From Anadara kagoshimensis (Eukaryota > Mollusca > Bivalvia > Arcoida > Arcidae), in contig CM037874.1 in assembly GCA_021292105.1 (NCBI GenBank), forward strand, positions 12,997,115 through 13,061,114: a stretch of 64,000 bases of DNA, written 5' to 3'. Under the pieces are notes generated by a model. That model was not told the DNA's origin. It was given only the letters and a program-made list of their open reading frames with translations, and searched no databases. The position numbers and the translations under genes were made by a program. Positions within the stretch are counted from its first letter, which is position 1. Each line of letters starts with the position of its first letter. This document shows, one piece after another, positions 33,996 through 47,056 of this stretch.

Positions 33996-34712
33996 TAACA
34001 GCACTAGACGACCGTTCGTCAATAGCGCTTGGACCAAAATTGTGAAACCACATTTTACTTGTAAAGGATTAAAAAAGATATCCAAAGAACCAAATATATC
34101 TAGGGAATACTTTGCCAGAGGAAATATACTTTAGTTTTGAGAATTTCATATTTTAACTAGCAGCAAATTTAGAAAAAGTATATTTCTGACAACACATAAC
34201 TATTGCATACTTTTGAAAATGGTAAGAGGTTGTAACTCTTTTGCAATAAAATTATCTTAAATTTCATTTGGTTGATTTGAACTCAAAATAAATAATGGAA
34301 AAATTGTAAATGAGTGAAACAATAAAAAATGGACATCTATTTGATTTATTACTTAACCGGTTTTATTTGACAAAGTTTTAGAATCCCATTTTACAATATG
34401 GATTTGTTTTGCAGATCTGCAAATTTTTATCAGACTTGCCCAATTAAACATTTATATGGTCTTTATTTACATTTAGAAAACGAAAAATGATAATTCCTTA
34501 AAAACCGATATATCAGTATTTCAAATAATATTTTCATTCCTTGTCACAGTTTCAAAGTTTTCCAGTTTTCCAGTTGCCGCTTGTACAACACAAAAATAGA
34601 TAAACAAAGCAATATAGTGTCTGTCAATCTCTTAACAGTTCTTCAATATCGCTATATGTGAGACTTTTCTTATTTAATATTCTCCAGTTTATATGTTCAC
34701 AGATTAGCCAAA

Positions 34713-35123
34713 ATGAACAGCTTGATCATAGTCATCGCATCAGTGATTGTAGCAGCTACTGCCACAGGTAAAGGTGGGTGGCTAAACGGTAATAATGGGA
34801 ATAACTGTGGGAATAATGGATGTAACAATGGTGGATGGAAAAGCGGCAACAATGGCGGATGGCTGAACGGAAACAATGGCGGAAATGGCGGATGGAAAAG
34901 CGGTAACAACGGTGGATGGTTAAACGGAAACAATGGTGGGAACAATGGTGGCAACAATGGTGGATGGTTAAACGGTAACAACGGTGGAAACAATGGTGGA
35001 AATGGCGGATGGAAAAGCGGTAACAATGGCGGATGGTTGAGCGGTAACAACGGTGGAAACAACGGTGGAAATGGTGGCTGGAAAAGCGGTAACAACGGTG
35101 GATGGCTAAACGGACAATATTAA
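34713..35123 (+). CDS. Secreted Gly/Asn/Trp-rich repeat protein, copy 2
   Basis: 136 residues. It differs from copy 5 by L4 in place of F4 in the signal peptide and by WLNG for WLSG in the third Trp block; other changes are mostly silent. Ten Trp, two Cys and no acidic residue are kept, and the frame is intact. It has the duplicated upstream block, so its expression could differ. Function is unknown, as for copy 1. Confidence 0.85.
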   Translation: MNSLIIVIASVIVAATATGKGGWLNGNNGNNCGNNGCNNGGWKSGNNGGWLNGNNGGNGGWKSGNNGGWLNGNNGGNNGGNNGGWLNGNNGGNNGGNGGWKSGNNGGWLSGNNGGNNGGNGGWKSGNNGGWLNGQY

Positions 35124-36114
35124 TAGAATTGTAAGCTATGCATGGTATATTAAATCTAAAAAGTAAAACATTTTTGAATCTACATTGTCTATATCTGGTG
35201 TAAGTTTAAGGTCTTGAAATTAAAAAAAATATCTTTAGGAGTATAGAACATGATTATTTTTGCGATACCCGAAACGGTTTTCCTTTAAATAATATTTACT
35301 TCCTATATAGTTAATATGTGGTAATCATTCCTTGTTTTCTTTTTCTCATTATCTTGTTGTATTATGTTCTTATATTTTTAAAATAGTGTATTGATACACT
35401 TTTACATTTACGTAACGTATATGAAAATCATTTGCCGTAAGTTAATTTCCAAGTGTTTAAAGTTTTCAATTTTCTGTGCAAATGTGATTTGAAAATGTAG
35501 TAGTATGCTTGTGTTGAATCGTCATGTTCTCATGGTTGTCAAATGTTTATAAATTCAATTTTTCGTCTCTGTATTACTCAATACGTGTTTCTATCAATTT
35601 CTTAACTTATATTTGCTATATTATATATTTTCAGACCAAAAAGAATTATACTCAGACATATCCCTACGTAGCAGTATTTTACCTGTTCTATTTATTTTAA
35701 TTTATTAGTATTATTGTAATAGCCTGTATCTCAATTAAAGACTGCATATGAAAAATGCAATTTGTTTTATTTTATATTGATCAAAATACAATCTTCATCA
35801 CTCCAAAATATATTTTGACCATATACAAAAAAACAAGATTGGAATGTCTATTTTGTTTAAACACTATTCAGTATATTTTATAAAAACTGTTACATTTCTA
35901 TTTTAGTACATTTTCAATTTATACAATTAAATATATGATAAGGCACATCTCCGCTTTGCAATAAAGAATATTATCGGTGATAATGCTATACCTATTTCAG
36001 ATATTGCGCTCATGATAAGAATCGCAAATCTTCTATGACCATGCATTTATGTTCTTACGTTGAACATTAATACTAATTCTGCGTATCGACAATATCTATC
36101 ATATACAAATAATC

Positions 36115-36465
36115 TATCTCCGAATCACAATCCAGAAGCAAAGTAAAAACTTTGGAACTGACAAGTCAAGTTAGACACGTGAACTTCCACCAGGGAAGTG
36201 AGGGTGAGTGCTCCGGAAGGGTAAGCACCTACTGTTTAGCTATATACACCCGCCACGTGTGTAATCAAAAGTGTGTGAAAGGAACATGGAACTATGGAAC
36301 GTCAAATATATCCAGTGCAATCTTGGACACATAGACATCAAACTTATCAACAATACTTTGATTACGGCCATAAAACTTTTTGAGGGCCTTCATAAGCCTA
36401 GGCTTTTAATATATCTGAGTAAACAATTTATTTGCAAGCAGTCTGCTTCGTTGTAGAAAGCCCCA
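36115..36465 (-). repeat. Retroelement fragment b (unit 2)
   Basis: Antisense RT end. It is more complete than in unit 1, keeping GTGCTCCGGAAGGGTAAGCA, which unit 1 has lost. Confidence 0.72.
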
Positions 36466-37839
36466 AATACTAGCATATTCCTTTTGCAACACGGTGGTGG
36501 AATCTGTGAAGGATGTGGATTTTGCTTCCCGTTTTATGCATCCATTTTACTAGACAGCAAAGTGTATCACGTTGTTTGCTGTTGTTCTACATTGTGGAAT
36601 TAAACTGATATCAGTCTTTCAGGTTTTCTCGACATAAGCCTTCTTTTGAATCTCTATGCTAGGATCATAAATATTCATTGAGAATCTAGTTCAGAACCGC
36701 ATAATTTGACTCTTTACATATTATTTAAGCATTAAACTTTGTTTATAATGGATCTATGATGGTTTAAATCGAATGGCTCTCGCGCTAATTTGTCATAAAT
36801 CGCTTCAAGCATTAAGCTTTGTTTGTAATCGATCTATGATGGTTTAGATCGAATGGCTTATATTTACAATCTGTGGCTTACAACTTACATTTTTGAAGTG
36901 TGATTAATTCATTCACGTTTTTCGTCGAAATTCCTTGTGAATACCGAACAGGTTTTAATTGGACCAAACTGGGTTAGCTCCGTCCACCCGTTTAAAAAAG
37001 ACAACAACACATAAACCCGTCAATGTTTTATTTTAAATATCTGTGTTTTAAATACAATTCATATTTATATTTACACTACAATTATTAAATTGAGTAATTA
37101 AAACGTTTATCGTTATTTTTTTTACATTCTCTTCTTGGTACGATGGTTTGTTTACAATCCGCGACTTGACACGTCACGGTAATTGTGTTGTTGCCGGCTA
37201 TACAAAACCATGACGTCGGAAAACGAAATGTCGCATGTCAAGCTTTCGGTCTATTACTAGATAGATCAAATCACTTGTCAAATTGTTTATTACAGAGAAT
37301 TTGATTTGGATTGTAAATATAATAAAATAGATGTTAATGAAATTGTAATACGATTTACATATTATTATATGGATTTCTTTAGCATTCTATGTTTATATAC
37401 AAAAGCACAAAATCTTCATTTTTTGACATGTTGTCACCGAAAACATATACTATTTTTGTATGAAAGAATGTAATCATTTTGCTATTACATGGTATATAGA
37501 TAATGTACATATCCTTTAGGTATCTTCAACATCTTGAACAATATTGGTTTAACAACTATGGTCAAATCACTACTGATGTAAAATTGTATTCTTAAACGGC
37601 CGTCTAGTGCTGTAAAATTAAAACTGGTATGTAATATAGTCAGAATTGGGGATTGAATGATGTTTTATCGGACACAAAAACGATGGTGTTCTTTTCAGCA
37701 TTTTCATTTAAAACATCAAAGTCAATGGTTCATCATGACCTCATATTTGATAGAAACTGAAACAAAAGCTCATCTTTTTAGTAAAAGAATTTAAATCAAA
37801 TTGGATCAATGATGTTTACCCAAGTACACAATTACAATA

Positions 37840-38245
37840 AAACAAACATACAAATCCATGTACAAACCACAATCACAAAGCAGAGTAAAAACTTTAAAGC
37901 TAGCAAATAAGTTTAAACAAGTGTAATTCCACCAGAGACGAGTGCTCCAAAAGTGTAATAGCCTCATGTTTAGTTAGCTACAATCGTTAGGTGTGTAATA
38001 AAAATTGGCAATGGCAGAAACATTAAACTGGGACTATGCTCATACTCACCAACAATATTGTGATGACGGAAATAAAACTTTTTAAGAAACTTGATAAACA
38101 AAGGCATTCTTGCATCAATTTCTGTAGGCAACCTGCTTTGTTGTATAAAGTTTTTTTGTTGTGCCAACATATAAGGTATCAATTGTGAAACAGATACACC
38201 ATAAGCAGGAGAAGCAGGTGTATTGCTTCATAGAAAAAGAAAGTT
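37840..38245 (-). repeat. Retroelement fragment c (unit 2)
   Basis: Antisense RT piece with a 70-codon broken frame (LAQQKNFIQQSRLPT..LKKFYFRHHN). Confidence 0.7.
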
Positions 38246-38494
38246 GACAATAGACAAAATTAAGCCATCATGTTTTTCATACCGCTTCAAATGAAGCCTT
38301 TCGTTGGCGTCGTTATTGAGATATAATTAGGAATTTACGTTTGTTTTCAATCGTTTCTTAAGGTATGAACTGTTCACTCAGACTAGGGCAAATCACATAA
38401 ATTGCGAAGCAGTTTATGGATGATTTACCCCAAGCTGCTTAATCAGTTAATACTTTGATGAACAAACGTCAATCCTTATATGTACAATTCTATC

Positions 38495-38965
38495 AACACT
38501 ACCTGCTTTGTAGATCTAGACCAAATGACAAGATGTCTGCAATATATCTGATGGAAATTTCATTCTTCCATTGATGTCAACTTTCATCTTCCAATCTCCT
38601 GCTGTTGCCAAGATACCATTTCCTTCGACCTTTTTCTTAGGTATGCTTCCACCTTTGACAAAGTTCACAAAAACGGGTCTCTTTCACCATCCTGTGCTTT
38701 TTCTTCCTTTAACTCTCCATACTATCTGCAATAACCTCTAACACCTTGCCGTGCCTCCATGTATAACGACCGTCCGGCAAGAAAACTTGGCATGATGACA
38801 AAACATGTTCCAAATTGGCTGGCTTTTTACACAATGTACAATTTGGATCCTCTTTGATGCCCCAAACACACAGATTGGTCGGACTGGGTAGAACATCATA
38901 CACAGACTTCAGTAGGAATCTTAATCTACTCTCCTTCATTGACCAGGTTAAAATATTTATCATGA
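38495..38965 (-). pseudogene. Non-LTR retroelement C-terminal fragment (unit 2)
   Basis: The longest uninterrupted upstream part in the array: the minus strand from 38963 reads through SRLRFLLKSVYDVLPSPTNL, the CTLC..HVLSSC knuckle and GRYTWRHGKVLEVIADSMES. The downstream half carries a deletion that removes most of the RPDVVIWS region. Confidence 0.68.
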
Positions 38966-39762
38966 ACGAGTTTATTTATATATAGGGAACGCACGTGTTT
39001 ATTTTGCCTTTACATTAATAACACCAAACACAATCTTAATACTACCTATGTAATTGGTGGATTCTACTATATGAATATTCCTAATGAAAGGTCAATGTTC
39101 TTTGCCAATATATATGAATTCCTTCAGATTGTATTTGGACTTACTTTGGGCATATATGTTTGTTTTTTGTATCGAAGAGTGACAAACCTTGGCAAAAATG
39201 TTTTTCATTCTCTGCCTTGCGAAATAAAAATGTGCATTCAAAGAACTTATAGAATTAATTATTTAAATAATTGTTAGAGTATGCCTAAATGTCTGCAATT
39301 CCGAACGAAGGTTCTAATTCCGAATATTCATGCTCTTACTTCCGATCAGGGGATATTTTTTTTATTTTTGTAATGCCAACTGTCGACAATACTTTTTACG
39401 ATTTCATTTTGTCCGTTTTTTTGTTATATTAATGGTACGGGTAGCTCATCTGTTTATTCAGTTCATAGGAAACACATGCCAGAATGGAAGTGCCTCAAAC
39501 AATTCGTGCATTTAATGTACTCATGGTTGAAATTCGCACGTCTTAACAATAAGTGACTTGATTTAAACCTTAATATTGTTATCTTAGTAAAGAATATATT
39601 TGCCTCATAAGATCTGCTCTGTCCTGTCATTTTCTTTTTCCATTCATATTTTTTTCTTTTCCTTGTCTCTGGGTTGTTTTAAATTTGAAACATATTTTGT
39701 TCTTCTGCTCTCTAGAACTTCTAACTTCTGCTCGCTACTATAACCTTTTTAGCTAAGTAGTA

Positions 39763-39975
39763 TATACGTTCCATAGTTCCATGTTCCTTGCACACAATTT
39801 TGATAACACGTGGTGGGTATAACTAGCTAAACACGAGGCGCTTACACTTCCGGAGCACCCGGCCTCATTTACCTGGTTCACGTGCCCGTGTCTAACCTGA
39901 CTTGTCAATTCTAAAGTTTTTTTTGCTTCTGGATTGTGATTCGGATATGGATTAGTGTGTTTGTTTTTGATGATA
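39763..39975 (+). repeat. Retroelement tail fragment d (unit 3)
   Basis: Sense RT-tail copy, as in unit 2, with small deletions. Confidence 0.68.
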
Positions 39976-40685
39976 AAACTTGTGTTTAGTGATCACACCC
40001 CCTTTTCACCTCCTAAGTTCGAATCACACTCGAGTCAGATTTTAGTGTGTCAGTTCGCGTACAGAAACCTTAGTGGTTTTTTACCTGGCAATCCGGTTTC
40101 CTTCATTATCTTTGAACGTACCGCTCCTATATAGGCGATTTACTTTTGAATTATCATTCTTTGTGCTTTTGACTTTTGGATAACTTAACGTCGATATGGT
40201 ATCACCACTTGCCATTGGCAGACATGTACCTGTTTGTGGGTTCTATGAGGAAATCTACAATTGTGCTTTAAATCCATGTCTACCGCTAATGTTTTTTCTT
40301 AAAAAAGTATCTTAAACGACTGGATATCTCCTGTTCCCGATTTTAATATTTATGTTGTCAGTTCAACTTAACCATTATCTCTCTCTTTGATGTAGTACAT
40401 TAACATTAATATTTTAATTTTGTTAAATCAAACATGTTACCAATTATTTGTACCGATAAACAGTTTCAAAAAAAGGGAAAATATTACCAAAAAGAATTTT
40501 GCAAAATCATCAAATTAAGACACGAACGATTCGTCACACAGTTTAAATGCGGTTAATCGGTTTATAAAAATCATGGTTTATTGGCACTAAAATCAGAAAA
40601 AAAGTTAGAAATAAAGATAAAACAAAAAAAGTGCAAATTTTTTGTTTGTACACTTTTACATTAATATGTGCCTCGTATTAATGAT

Positions 40686-40743
40686 GATTAATCACAAATC
40701 ACATCCAGTCATCAGCTTTATTCAGGGAATAACTCGCCAGCAG
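40686..40743 (+). promoter_or_regulatory. Copy 3 start region with the TATA box deleted
   Basis: GATGATTAATCACAAATCACATCCAG: the upstream block ATGATGATT joins directly to the exon 1 sequence CACAAATCACATCC, so about 140 bp including TATAAAAGG is missing compared with the other four units. Exon 1 and its donor (40743/40744) remain. Confidence 0.8.
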
Positions 40744-41019
40744 GTAAGAACAAAATATAACATATAGCAATTTCAAATGGATCATTCACCAGAAATTCTT
40801 TGAGGTTTCTAAAATCTTTGAATGTATTTGTATCAAAAATGAAAAAGAATAGTTTGTGAAAAATAAGTTTAGCGAAAAGATTAATAAACGCCCTGGTCAC
40901 CTAGAGAGCATTTTGAGACTAAACAATTTAAAATGTTATTTATTACAAATAATATTGTTCATGGAAGAGTTTTGCATGTTCATTAAGGCTAAAAATTTAA
41001 CAAAAAAAAAACGAAACAT

Positions 41020-41375
41020 ACTGATCGATGTACGGATCACAATCCAGAAACAAAGTAAAATCTTTGACAAGACAAGTTATGCCAAACACGTGAACTCCCA
41101 CAGGGAAGTGAAGCAAAGTGAGTACCTATCTCTTAGCTACTCACACCCGCCCCTGTGTATTTAAAATTGATTGAAGGAACATGGGACTATGGGACGTCAA
41201 ATATATCCAGAGTAATCCTGGACACAGAGACATCAAACTTATCAAAAATACTGTGATGACAGCCATAAAACTTTTTGAGTGCTATGATAAGCCTAGGTTT
41301 GCAATATCCTTGGGTCAACAATTTCTTTGTAAGCAACTTGCTTCATTGTATAAAGTTCCCATAGTGGGAATTTTA
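41020..41375 (-). repeat. Retroelement fragment a (unit 3 intron)
   Basis: Antisense RT end within the intron 40744-42057 of copy 3. Confidence 0.72.
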
Positions 41376-42068
41376 CAGCATTAGACGACCTTTCGTCAAT
41401 AGCGCTTGGACCTAAAATGTTAAACCACATTTTACTTGTAAAGGATTGAAAAAGATATCCAAAGGACCAAACATAGCTAGGGAATACTTTGCATGAGGGA
41501 ATATACCTTAGTTTTTAATAATTTTCATATTTTAACTAGCAGCAAATTTAGAAAAAAGTATATTTCTGACAATACATAACTATTGCCTACTTTTGAAAAT
41601 GGTAAGAGGTTGTAACTCTTCTGCAATAAAATTATCTTAAATTTCATTGGTTGATTTGAACTCGCATCAAAATAAATAATGGAAAAATGTAAATGAATGA
41701 AACAATAAAAAAATGGAGATATTTGATTTATTACTTAACCGGTTTTATTTGACAAAGTTTTAGAATCCCATTTTACAATATGGATTTGTTTTGCAGATCT
41801 CCAAATTTTTATCAGACATGCCCAATTAAACATTTATATGGTCTTTATTTACAGTCAGAAAACGATATATCAGTATTTCAAATAATATTTTCATTCCTTG
41901 TCACAGTTTCAAAGTTTTCCAGTTTTCCAATATACAAGTACAACACAAAAATAGATAAACAAAGCAATACAGTGTCTGTCAAGCTCTTAACATTTCTTCA
42001 ATATCGCTATATGTGAGACTTTTCTTATTTAATATTCTCCAGTTTATATGTTCACAGATTAGCCAAAA

Positions 42069-42479
42069 ATGAACAGCTTTATCATAGTCATCGCATCAGT
42101 GATTGTAGCAGCTACTGCCACAGGTAAAGGTGGGTGGCTAAACGGTAATAATGGGAATAACTGTGGCAATAATGGATGTAACAATGGTGGATGGAAAAGC
42201 GGCAACAATGGCGGATGGCTGAGCGGAAACAATGGCGGAAATGGCGGATGGAAAAGTGGTAACAACGGTGGATGGTTAAACGGAAACAATGGTGGGAACA
42301 ATGGTGGAAACAATGGTGGATGGTTAAACGGTAACAACGGTGGAAACAATGGTGGAAATGGCGGATGGAAAAGCGGTAACAATGGCGGATGGTTGAGCGG
42401 TAACAACGGTGGAAACAACGGTGGAAATGGTGGCTGGAAAAGCGGTAACAACGGTGGATGGCTAAACGGACAATATTAA
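42069..42479 (+). CDS. Secreted Gly/Asn/Trp-rich repeat protein, copy 3
   Basis: 136 residues, apparently the same protein as copy 5, with silent changes such as GGCAAT in the CGNNG region. The acceptor TTCACAG ends at 42057. The coding frame is intact although the core promoter is gone, so the copy may be silent or use another start. A retained frame without a promoter would point to a recent loss. Confidence 0.83.
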   Translation: MNSFIIVIASVIVAATATGKGGWLNGNNGNNCGNNGCNNGGWKSGNNGGWLSGNNGGNGGWKSGNNGGWLNGNNGGNNGGNNGGWLNGNNGGNNGGNGGWKSGNNGGWLSGNNGGNNGGNGGWKSGNNGGWLNGQY

Positions 42480-43464
42480 TAGAATTGTAAGCTATGCATG
42501 GTATATTAAATCTAAAAAGTAAAACATTTTTTAATCTACGATTGTCTATATCTGGTGTAAGTTTAAGGTCTTGAAATTTAAAAAAAAAATCTTTAGGAGT
42601 ATAGAACATGATTATTTTTGCGATTACCCGAAGGGTTTTCCTTTAAATAATATTTACTTCCTATATAATTAATATGTGGTAATCTTTCCTTGTTTTCTTT
42701 TTCTCATTATCTTGTTGTATTATGTTCTTATATTTTTAAATAGTGTATTGATACACGTTTACATTTACGTAACGTATATGAAAATCATTTGCCGTAAGTT
42801 AATAGTGTTTAAAGTTTTCAATTTCTGTGCAAATGTGATTTGAAAATGTAGTAGTATGCTTGTGTTGAATCGTCATGTTCTCATGGTTGTCAAATGTTTA
42901 TAAATTCAATTTTTCGTCTCTGTATTACTCAATACGTGTCTATCAATTTCTTAACTTATATTTGCTATATTATATATTTTCAGACAAAAAGAATTATACT
43001 CGGACATATCCCTACGTAGCAGTATTTTACCTGTTTATTTATTTTAATTTATTAGTATTATTGTAATAGCCTGTATCTCAATTAAAGACTGCATATGAAA
43101 AATGGAATTTGTTTTATTTATATTGATCAAAATACAATCTTCATCACTCCAAAATATGTTTTGACCAATATACAAAACAACAAGATTGAAATTTCTATTC
43201 TGTTTAAACACTATTGAGCATATTTTATAAAAACTGTTACATTTCTATTTTAGTACATTTTCAATTTATACAATTAAATATATGATAAGGCACATCTCCG
43301 CTTTGCAATAAAGAATATTATCGGTGATAATGCTATACCTATTTCAGATATTGCGCTCATGATAAGAATCGCAAATCTTCTATGACCATGCATTTATGTT
43401 CTTACGTTGAACATAATACTAATTCTGCGTATCGACAATATCTATCATATACAAATAATCTATC

Positions 43465-43805
43465 TCCGAATCACAATCCAGAAGCAAAGTAAAAACTTTG
43501 GAACTGACAAGTCAAGTTAGACACGTGAACTTCCACCAGGAAGTGAGGGTGTGCTCCGGAAGGGTAAGCACCTACTTTAGCTATATACACCCGCCACGTG
43601 TGTAATCAAAAGTGTGTGAAAGAAACATGGAACTATAGAACGTCAAATATATCCAGTGCAATCTTGGACACATAGACATCAAACTTATCAACAATACTTT
43701 GATTACGGCCATAAAACTTTTTGAGGGCCTTCATAAGCCTAGGCTTTTAATATCTCTGAGTAAACAATTTATTTGCAAGCAGTCTGCTTCGTTGTAGAAA
43801 GCCCA
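43465..43805 (-). repeat. Retroelement fragment b (unit 3)
   Basis: Antisense RT end with small deletions. Confidence 0.7.
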
Positions 43806-45139
43806 AAATACTAACATATTCCTTTTGCAACACGGTGGTGGAATCTGTGAAGGATGTGGATTTGCTTCCGTTTTATGCATCTATTTTACTAGACAGCAAA
43901 GTGTATCACGTTGTTTGCTGTTGTTCTACATTGGGAATTAAACTGATATCAGTCTTTCAGGTTTTCTCGACATAAGCCTTCTTTTGAATCTCTATGCTAG
44001 GATCATAAATATTCATTGAGAATCGAGTTCAGAACCGCATAATTTGACTCTTTACATATTATTTAAGCATTAAACTTTGTTTGTAATCGATCTATGATGG
44101 TTTAAATCGAATGGCTCTCGCGCTAATTTGTCATAAATCGCTTCAAGCATTAAGCTTTGTTTCCAATCGATCTATGATGGTTAGATCGAATGGCTTATAT
44201 TTACAATCTGTGGCTTACAACTTACACATTTTTGAAGTGTGATTAATTCATTCACGTTTTTCGTCGAAATTCCTTGTGAATACCGAACAGGTTTTAATTG
44301 GACCAAACTGGGTTAGCTCCGTCCACCCGTTTTAAAAAAGACAACAACACATAAACCCGTCAAGGTTTTATTTTAAATATCTGTGTTTTAAATACAATTC
44401 ATATTTATATTTACACTACAATTATTAAATTGAGTAATTAAAACGTTTATCGTTATTTTTTTTTACATTTCTCTTCTTGGTACGATGGTTTGTTTACAAT
44501 CCGCGACTTGACACGTCACGGTAATTGTGTTGTTGCCGGCTATACAAAACCATGACGTCGGAAAACGAAATGTCGCATGTCAAGATTTCAGTCTATTACT
44601 AGATAGATCAAATCAATTTTCAAATTGTTTATTACAGAGAATTTGATTTGGATTGTAAATATAATAAAATAGATGTTAATGAAATTGTAATACGATTTAC
44701 ATATTATTATATGGATTTCTTTAGCATTCTATGTTTATATACAAAATCACCGAAAACATATACTATTTTTGTATGAAAGAATGTAATCATTTTGCTATTA
44801 CATGGTATATAGATAATGTACATATCCTTCAGGTATCTTCAACATCTTGAAAAATATTGGTTTCACAACTTTGGTCAAATCACTACTGATGTAAAATTGT
44901 ATTCTTAAACGGCCGTCTAGTGCTGTAAAATTAAAACTGGTATGTAATATAGTCAGAATTGGGGATTGAATGATGTTTTATCGGACACAAAAACGATGGT
45001 GTTCTTTTCAGCATTTTCATTTAAAACATCAAAGTCAATGTTTCATCATGACCTCATATTTGATAGAAACTGAAACAAAAGCTCATCAATTTAAATCAAA
45101 TTGGATCAATGATGTTTACTCAAGTAAACAATTACAATA

Positions 45140-45545
45140 AAACAAACATACAAATCCATGTACAAACCACAATCACAAAGCAGAGAAAAAACTTTGAAGC
45201 TAGCAAATAAGTTTAAACAAGTGTAATTCCACCAGAGACGGGTGCTCCTAAAGTGTAATAGCCTCATGTTTAGTTAGCTACAATCGTTAGGTGTGTAATA
45301 AAAGTTGGCAATGGCAGAAACATTAAACTGGGACTATGCTCATACTCATCCACAATATTGTGATGACGGAAATAAAACTTTTTAAGAAACTTGATAAACA
45401 AAGGCATTCTTGCATCAATTTCTGTATGCAACCTGCTTTGTTGTATAAAGTTTTTTTGTTGTGCTAACATATAAGGTATCAATTGTGAAACAGATACACC
45501 ATTAGCAGGAGAAGCAGGTGTATTGCTTTATAGGAAAGGAAAGTT
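45140..45545 (-). repeat. Retroelement fragment c (unit 3)
   Basis: Antisense RT piece, as in unit 2. Confidence 0.7.
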
Positions 45546-45784
45546 GACAATAGACAAAATTAAGCCATCATGTTTTTCATACCGCTTCAAATGAAGCCTT
45601 TCGTTGGCGTCGTTATTGAGATATAATTAGGAATTTACGTTTGTTTTCAATCGTTCATTAAGGTATGAACTGTTCACTCAGACTAGGGCAAATCACATAA
45701 ATTGCGAAGCAGTTTATGGATGATTTACCCCAAGCTGCTTAATCAGTTAATACTTTGATGAACAAACGTCAATCCTTATATGTA

Positions 45785-46496
45785 CAATCACGTAATTGTT
45801 CCTTTAGGGAATAATGATTTTCAGAGAATACAACGAACAGAAGAGATCAAAGTTGAAATATCCATTGAAACAATTTGTGGAGTTTGCGCATTATTTTGTT
45901 TCATACGCTGTGACGAAACTATTTACACTTTAACAGCACCAAACTCTCCATCCCTGTTGTTGACAGTTTTCTACAAGCTGTGATACTTGCTTTTCTTTCT
46001 CTCATATGCTTCTTCTATCCTATCTTCCCAAGGTACAGTCAGTTCTGCCAAGTTTACCCGCTTCATAGATTCAGACCAAATGACAACATCTGGACGCATA
46101 GATGTCTGCAATATATCTTATAGAAATTCCATTCTTCCACTAATGTCAACTTTCATCTTTCAATCTCCTGCTGTTGCCAAGATACCATTTCCTTCGACCT
46201 TTTTCTTAGGTATGATTCCACCTTTGACTAAGTTCACAAAAACTGGCCCTTCCACCATCCTGTGCTTTTTCTTTCTTTCTCTATCCATACTTTCTGCAAA
46301 AACCTCTAACACCTTGTCGTGCCTCCATGTATAACGACCGTCTGACAAGGAAACTTGGCATGATGACAAAACATGTTCCAAATTGGCTGGCTTTTTACAC
46401 AATGTACATTTTGGATCCTCTTTGATGCCCCAAACACACGGATTGGACGGACTAGGAAGAACATCATACATACTTCAGTAGGAATCTTAATCTACT
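45785..46496 (-). pseudogene. Non-LTR retroelement C-terminal fragment (unit 3)
   Basis: Minus strand: VYDVLPSPSNPCVWGI, a C-x2-C-x7-H-x4-C knuckle (CTLC..HVLSSC), GRYTWRHDKVLEVFAES, then EGPVFVNLVKGGIIPKKK and, across frame breaks, the VIWS and LTVPWED-type segment. No RT core is present. Continues past the inserted MITE. Confidence 0.68.
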
Positions 46497-46792
46497 CAGT
46501 GGCGGATTTAGGGGAGGGGTTGCGGGGGTTGCAACCCCCCCTTTGAAAAATTTAAAGAGAGAGAGAGAGAATGAGATATTGACTGATTAAAATTATTTTC
46601 TTGGCCCTCACCGGGGCTCTACCCTAGACCCATCGTCTCTGGAAGCTCGCTCTTTCGGCGCTCGCATCTAGCATTGATATAATTCTCGCCCCTCCCTTTA
46701 AAAAATCCTGTATAGATCTCAACCCCCCCCCTTTCAAAAAATCCTGGATAGTTCTCAACCCCACCTTTAAAAAAATCCTGTATCCGCCCCTG
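46497..46792. mobile_element. 296-bp hAT-like MITE (unit 3)
   Basis: The ends CAGTGGCGGATTTAGG and CTGTATCCGCCCCTG are imperfect inverted repeats. CTACT lies on both sides (46492-46496, 46793-46797), while units 1 and 2 have a single CTACT there, so both ends and a 5-bp duplication are proven. It contains an imperfect inner repeat of CAACCCCCCC and AAAAAATCCTG segments. Confidence 0.9.
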
Positions 46793-46975
46793 CTACTCTC
46801 CTCCATTGACCAGATTTAAATATTTATCATGAACGAGTTTATTTATATATAGGGAACGCACGTGTTTATTTTGTTTTCACACTGAATAACACCAAACATG
46901 ATTTTAATACTGTCTATGTAATGGATGGATTCTACTATATGAATATTCCTAATGAAAGGTCAATGTTGTTTGCCT

Positions 46976-46976
<1 letters not shown>

Positions 46977-47050
<74 letters not shown>

Positions 47051-47056
47051 ATATAT
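46977..47056. repeat. (TA)n microsatellite (unit 3)
   Basis: About 40 TA units, where units 1 and 2 have only a few (TATATATATGAATTCC). Confidence 0.92.

Larger units (their letters stand above)
31952..39728 (+). repeat. Tandem array unit 2 (7.8 kb)
   Basis: Contains gene copy 2 (34713-35123). It lacks both unit 1 insertions and the hAT-like MITE (empty CTACT at 38926-38930). It gains an 80-bp tandem duplication near 36727-36860 (AAGCATTAAACTTTG / AAGCATTAAGCTTTG) that units 3-5 share, and a duplicated upstream region of its own. Confidence 0.85.

Noticed and set aside
41780..42016. Frame MDLFCRSANFYQTC and on, repeated in the units
   Set aside because: Lies in the intron of the gene, recurs only because the unit is duplicated, and is broken or shifted in copies 1 and 2.
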